Assembly (NCBI RefSeq): GCF_000963885.1
Contig: NZ_BALE01000016.1
Span: 1 to 41,793, forward strand
From: Tanticharoenia sakaeratensis NBRC 103193
GTDB lineage: Bacteria; Pseudomonadota; Alphaproteobacteria; Acetobacterales; Acetobacteraceae
Reading direction: 5' to 3'
Length of the DNA stretch: 41,793 nt
Part shown: positions 39,457 to 41,793 of the stretch, piece by piece
Position numbering within the stretch: position 1 is the stretch's first letter
How the letters are laid out: every line of letters starts with the position of its first letter
Made by a program: the position numbers and the translations under genes
The notes under the pieces: model-generated
The model's database searches: none
What the model saw: only the letters and a program-made list of their open reading frames with translations
What the model was told of the DNA's origin: nothing

Positions 39457-41250
39457 ATGGCCATGAATGTCAGCGAATTCATCTGGAAACGCCTTCAGGA
39501 ATGGGGCCTGAAACGAGTCTATGGCTACCCGGGTGACGGTGCTGGCGGTATCGACGTGGCGCTGCAGCACGAAGTCGATGCGAAGCGGATCGAATACGTT
39601 CAGGTGCGCCACGAAGAGATGGCAGCCTTCATGGCAACGGCCCATGCCAAGTTCACCGGTCAGGTCGGTTTGTGTTTTGCAACCTCCGGTCCTGGTGCGA
39701 TTCACCTGCTCAATGGTCTGTATGACGCGAAACTGGATCATGTCGGCGTCGTCGCCATCATGGGACAGCAGGCGCGCTCGGCCATCGGCGCACATTACCA
39801 GCAGGAAGTGGATCTTCAGTCCCTCTGCAAGGACGTCGCATCCGAATATATCGTGACAGTTACCGAGCCTGCGCAGATTCGCCATGCCATCGACCGGGCT
39901 GTGCGGATCGCCCGAGACCGCCGTGCGCCGACTATCGTGATCGTGCCCAACGACCTGCAGGAACTGCCCTACTCCGAGCCGCCCATGGCGCATGGCTTCA
40001 CTCATACCGGGATTGGCCTGACCGTCGAGAGTCACGTGCCCGACATGAAGGGCCTGCAGGCCGCAGCTGAAATCCTCAATTCAGGCAAGAAGGTTGCAAT
40101 CCTTGCCGGTGCCGGCGCACTCGAGGCGACGGACGAGTTGCTGGAAGTGGCGGACCTGCTGGGCGCGGGCATCGCCAAGGCGCTTCTCGGCAAGGCATCA
40201 GTGCCGGACGAGCTACCGTTCGTCACCGGCTCGCTCGGGCTGCTCGGCACCAAGCCGTCCTGGGATCTGATGAAGGAATGCGACACCTTCCTGATGGTCG
40301 GATCGTCATTTCCCTACAGCGAATTCCTGCCCAAGCCCGGCCAGGCCCGCGGCGTGCAGATCGACATCAATGCGCCCAACCTGTCCCTGCGTTATCCGAT
40401 GGAGGTCTGCCTTCAGGGGGACAGTGCGGCCACATTGCGTGCCCTCATCCCTCTCCTGACACGCAAGTCCGATCGCTCGTGGCGTACGCGGATCGAGAAA
40501 GAAGTCGCAAGCTGGTGGGACGTTCTCAGGGCGCGTGCGATGCAGTCGGCAAAACCGCTTAATCCGCAACGCGTGTTCTGGGAATTGTCACCCCGCCTTC
40601 CGGAGAACGCGATCATCACGGCTGATTCCGGCTCGGTTGCGAACTGGTATGCCCGTGACTTGAAGATGCGTCGCGGCATGAAGGCATCGCTCTCGGGCGG
40701 ACTTGCTTCCCTCGGGGCTGGCACGCCTTATGCCATGGCCGGCAAGATGGCCTACCCGGACCGGACCGTCATTGCCTGCATGGGTGATGGGGCCATGCAG
40801 ATGAATGGCCTCAACGTCATGATCACGATCTCCAAATACTGGAAGCAGTGGGACAATCCGCACCTGATCGTGCTCGTCCTGAACAACCAGGATCTCAATC
40901 AGGTCACGTGGGAAGAGCGCGTCCAGCTCGGCAAGGGCAAGACGGAAGCGACCCAGTCGATCCCGGATTTCCCGTATCACAAATACGCTGAACTCCTGGA
41001 TCTCAAGGGCATCTATGTCGACGATCCCGAAAAGGTCGGCGCGGCCTGGGACGAGGCATTGAGCGCGGACAGGCCGGTCATTCTCGAAGCCCGGACCGAT
41101 CCGGATGTCCCACCACTTCCGCCGCACATCACGCTGAAGCAGGCCAAGGCGTTCCTGGCCTCATTGCCTACGGAGCCGGAGCTTGCGGACGTCATCCGCG
41201 GCTCGGCCAAGGAAATGCTGGCGTCCATTCTGCCTTCGAAGAAATCATAA
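39457..41250 (+). CDS. thiamine-diphosphate-dependent enzyme (pyruvate oxidase/decarboxylase family)
   Basis: A 597-residue, three-domain TPP enzyme. The N-terminal PYR domain has the catalytic glutamate at about E53 (QVRHEEMAAFMATAHAKFTG) and FATSGPGAIHLLNGLYDA. A middle nucleotide-binding-like domain follows (VAILAGAGAL, 214-222). The C-terminal PP domain has the TPP/Mg motif GDG at 443-445 ending with NN at 476-477. The layout resembles PoxB-like pyruvate oxidase and acetolactate synthase-like proteins rather than pyruvate decarboxylase, but FAD dependence and substrate are unknown. ATG 39457 follows GGAAGAGG. Its TAA overlaps the next ATG (TAATG). Confidence 0.85.
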   Translation: MAMNVSEFIWKRLQEWGLKRVYGYPGDGAGGIDVALQHEVDAKRIEYVQVRHEEMAAFMATAHAKFTGQVGLCFATSGPGAIHLLNGLYDAKLDHVGVVAIMGQQARSAIGAHYQQEVDLQSLCKDVASEYIVTVTEPAQIRHAIDRAVRIARDRRAPTIVIVPNDLQELPYSEPPMAHGFTHTGIGLTVESHVPDMKGLQAAAEILNSGKKVAILAGAGALEATDELLEVADLLGAGIAKALLGKASVPDELPFVTGSLGLLGTKPSWDLMKECDTFLMVGSSFPYSEFLPKPGQARGVQIDINAPNLSLRYPMEVCLQGDSAATLRALIPLLTRKSDRSWRTRIEKEVASWWDVLRARAMQSAKPLNPQRVFWELSPRLPENAIITADSGSVANWYARDLKMRRGMKASLSGGLASLGAGTPYAMAGKMAYPDRTVIACMGDGAMQMNGLNVMITISKYWKQWDNPHLIVLVLNNQDLNQVTWEERVQLGKGKTEATQSIPDFPYHKYAELLDLKGIYVDDPEKVGAAWDEALSADRPVILEARTDPDVPPLPPHITLKQAKAFLASLPTEPELADVIRGSAKEMLASILPSKKS

Positions 41251-41793
41251 TGAGATCAGGCAGCAGGCCGCGCGCGGATATACGCGCAGCCCTGGGCGTT
41301 ACGGCTTCGCTGACCGCATCGGCCATGGTCATGGCCATGCGCCTGCCCAAGGCACGCCCGCACCTGCTGCCGATTGTCAGCGCGCCATCGCCGACGCCAC
41401 ACCTGGCCAATATCGCAGCCCGCAAACTCAACCGCGCTGCCGGAACGCTTGCGGCGAGCGTGCTGTTCGACAGTGCGATCGAACATTATCGGGGCCAGTT
41501 CGAGAACAAGGCGATGTTCACGCCCTTGGTAACGGCAGCTCTGGCGCTCGCTGTCTCCGCGCACGGCACGGCGGACAAACGGGACGCATCGCATATCGTG
41601 CGTGACACGATCCATGTCGCAACAGGCCTTGTCGGCCTCGCTGGAACGGCTTTTCATTTCTACAATGTGCTGAAAAAACCGGGTCGGATCCGCTGGAACA
41701 ATCTGTTCTATGGCGCACCGGTCGGCGCGCCAACTGCCATCGGCCTGTCAGAGCCTTTTTGGAAATTCACGGATGGGCGTTTCTGCGTAGCAT
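41250..41793 (+). CDS. partial membrane-protein-like gene of unknown function, coupled to the TPP enzyme
   Basis: The frame opens at ATG 41250, sharing one base with the stop of the preceding gene, and stays open to the window end (181 codons), so its 3' end is missing. The N-terminus is basic (RSGSRPRADIRA) then hydrophobic (ALGVTASLTASAMVMAM). Further hydrophobic stretches are TPLVTAALALAVSA and IHVATGLVGLAGTAFHFYNVL, then the segment RIRWNNLFYGAPVGAPTAIGLSEP. No family is recognised. Translational coupling (TAATG) points to a shared task with the TPP enzyme, perhaps membrane attachment; that is inference. Confidence 0.6.
   Translation, partial: MRSGSRPRADIRAALGVTASLTASAMVMAMRLPKARPHLLPIVSAPSPTPHLANIAARKLNRAAGTLAASVLFDSAIEHYRGQFENKAMFTPLVTAALALAVSAHGTADKRDASHIVRDTIHVATGLVGLAGTAFHFYNVLKKPGRIRWNNLFYGAPVGAPTAIGLSEPFWKFTDGRFCVA

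Overview
The window is GC-rich with dense, mostly co-directional genes and looks like the chromosome of an acetic acid bacterium (Alphaproteobacteria, Acetobacteraceae). Supporting signs are an IS1031-type insertion sequence with a 3-bp TNA target duplication, a Hint-domain protein with a Ser/Thr/Asn-rich N-terminus, the gene order ffh-rpsP-rimM-trmD-rplS-leuCDB, an alphaproteobacterial LexA box (GTTC-N7-GTTC) in front of imuA-imuB-dnaE2, and a GH32 levanase-like gene. The species cannot be named from the sequence alone.

Layout. Positions 1-3500 form an accessory patch: a Hint-domain protein with an AT-rich N-terminal half, then a decayed IS5-family element that was itself interrupted by an intact 930-bp IS1031-type element. 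Positions 3498-6619 hold a divergent pair, an exported protein with an aspartic-protease-like fold and an OPT-family oligopeptide transporter. Positions 6626-11160 are housekeeping and small orphan genes: a coiled-coil protein, gluconokinase, a cobalamin adenosyltransferase next to a DUF4142-like lipoprotein, a DUF423 membrane protein, a small membrane protein, and an exported thioredoxin-fold protein.

From 23821 down to 11171 every gene is on the minus strand: ffh, rpsP, rimM, trmD, rplS (protein targeting, ribosome and tRNA methylation), leuC, leuD, leuB (leucine synthesis), an FMN alpha-hydroxy-acid oxidase, two translationally coupled class I aminotransferases, an M3 oligoendopeptidase and an antibiotic biosynthesis monooxygenase-like protein. 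Positions 24026-29441 hold an LTXXQ/Spy-like periplasmic protein, tRNA-Ser(UGA), a DUF429 protein, a Rieske oxygenase divergent from a LysR regulator, and a phosphoribosyltransferase divergent from glutaredoxin 2.

The SOS mutasome operon imuA-imuB-dnaE2 (34843 down to 29471) follows one canonical LexA box. A TPP riboswitch then precedes thiC. Next is a GH32 fructan hydrolase gene split by an in-frame TGA, so it is probably a pseudogene or depends on readthrough. The window ends with a thiamine-diphosphate-dependent oxidase/decarboxylase-like enzyme whose stop codon overlaps the start of an unrecognised membrane-protein-like gene that runs off the edge.

No phage, CRISPR array, conjugation module or clear defence system was seen. 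The most unusual items are the GH32 gene with its internal stop, the base-composition chimera in the Hint protein, the divergent paralogous aminotransferase and hydroxy-acid oxidase in the leu-linked run, and the unknown partner of the last TPP enzyme.
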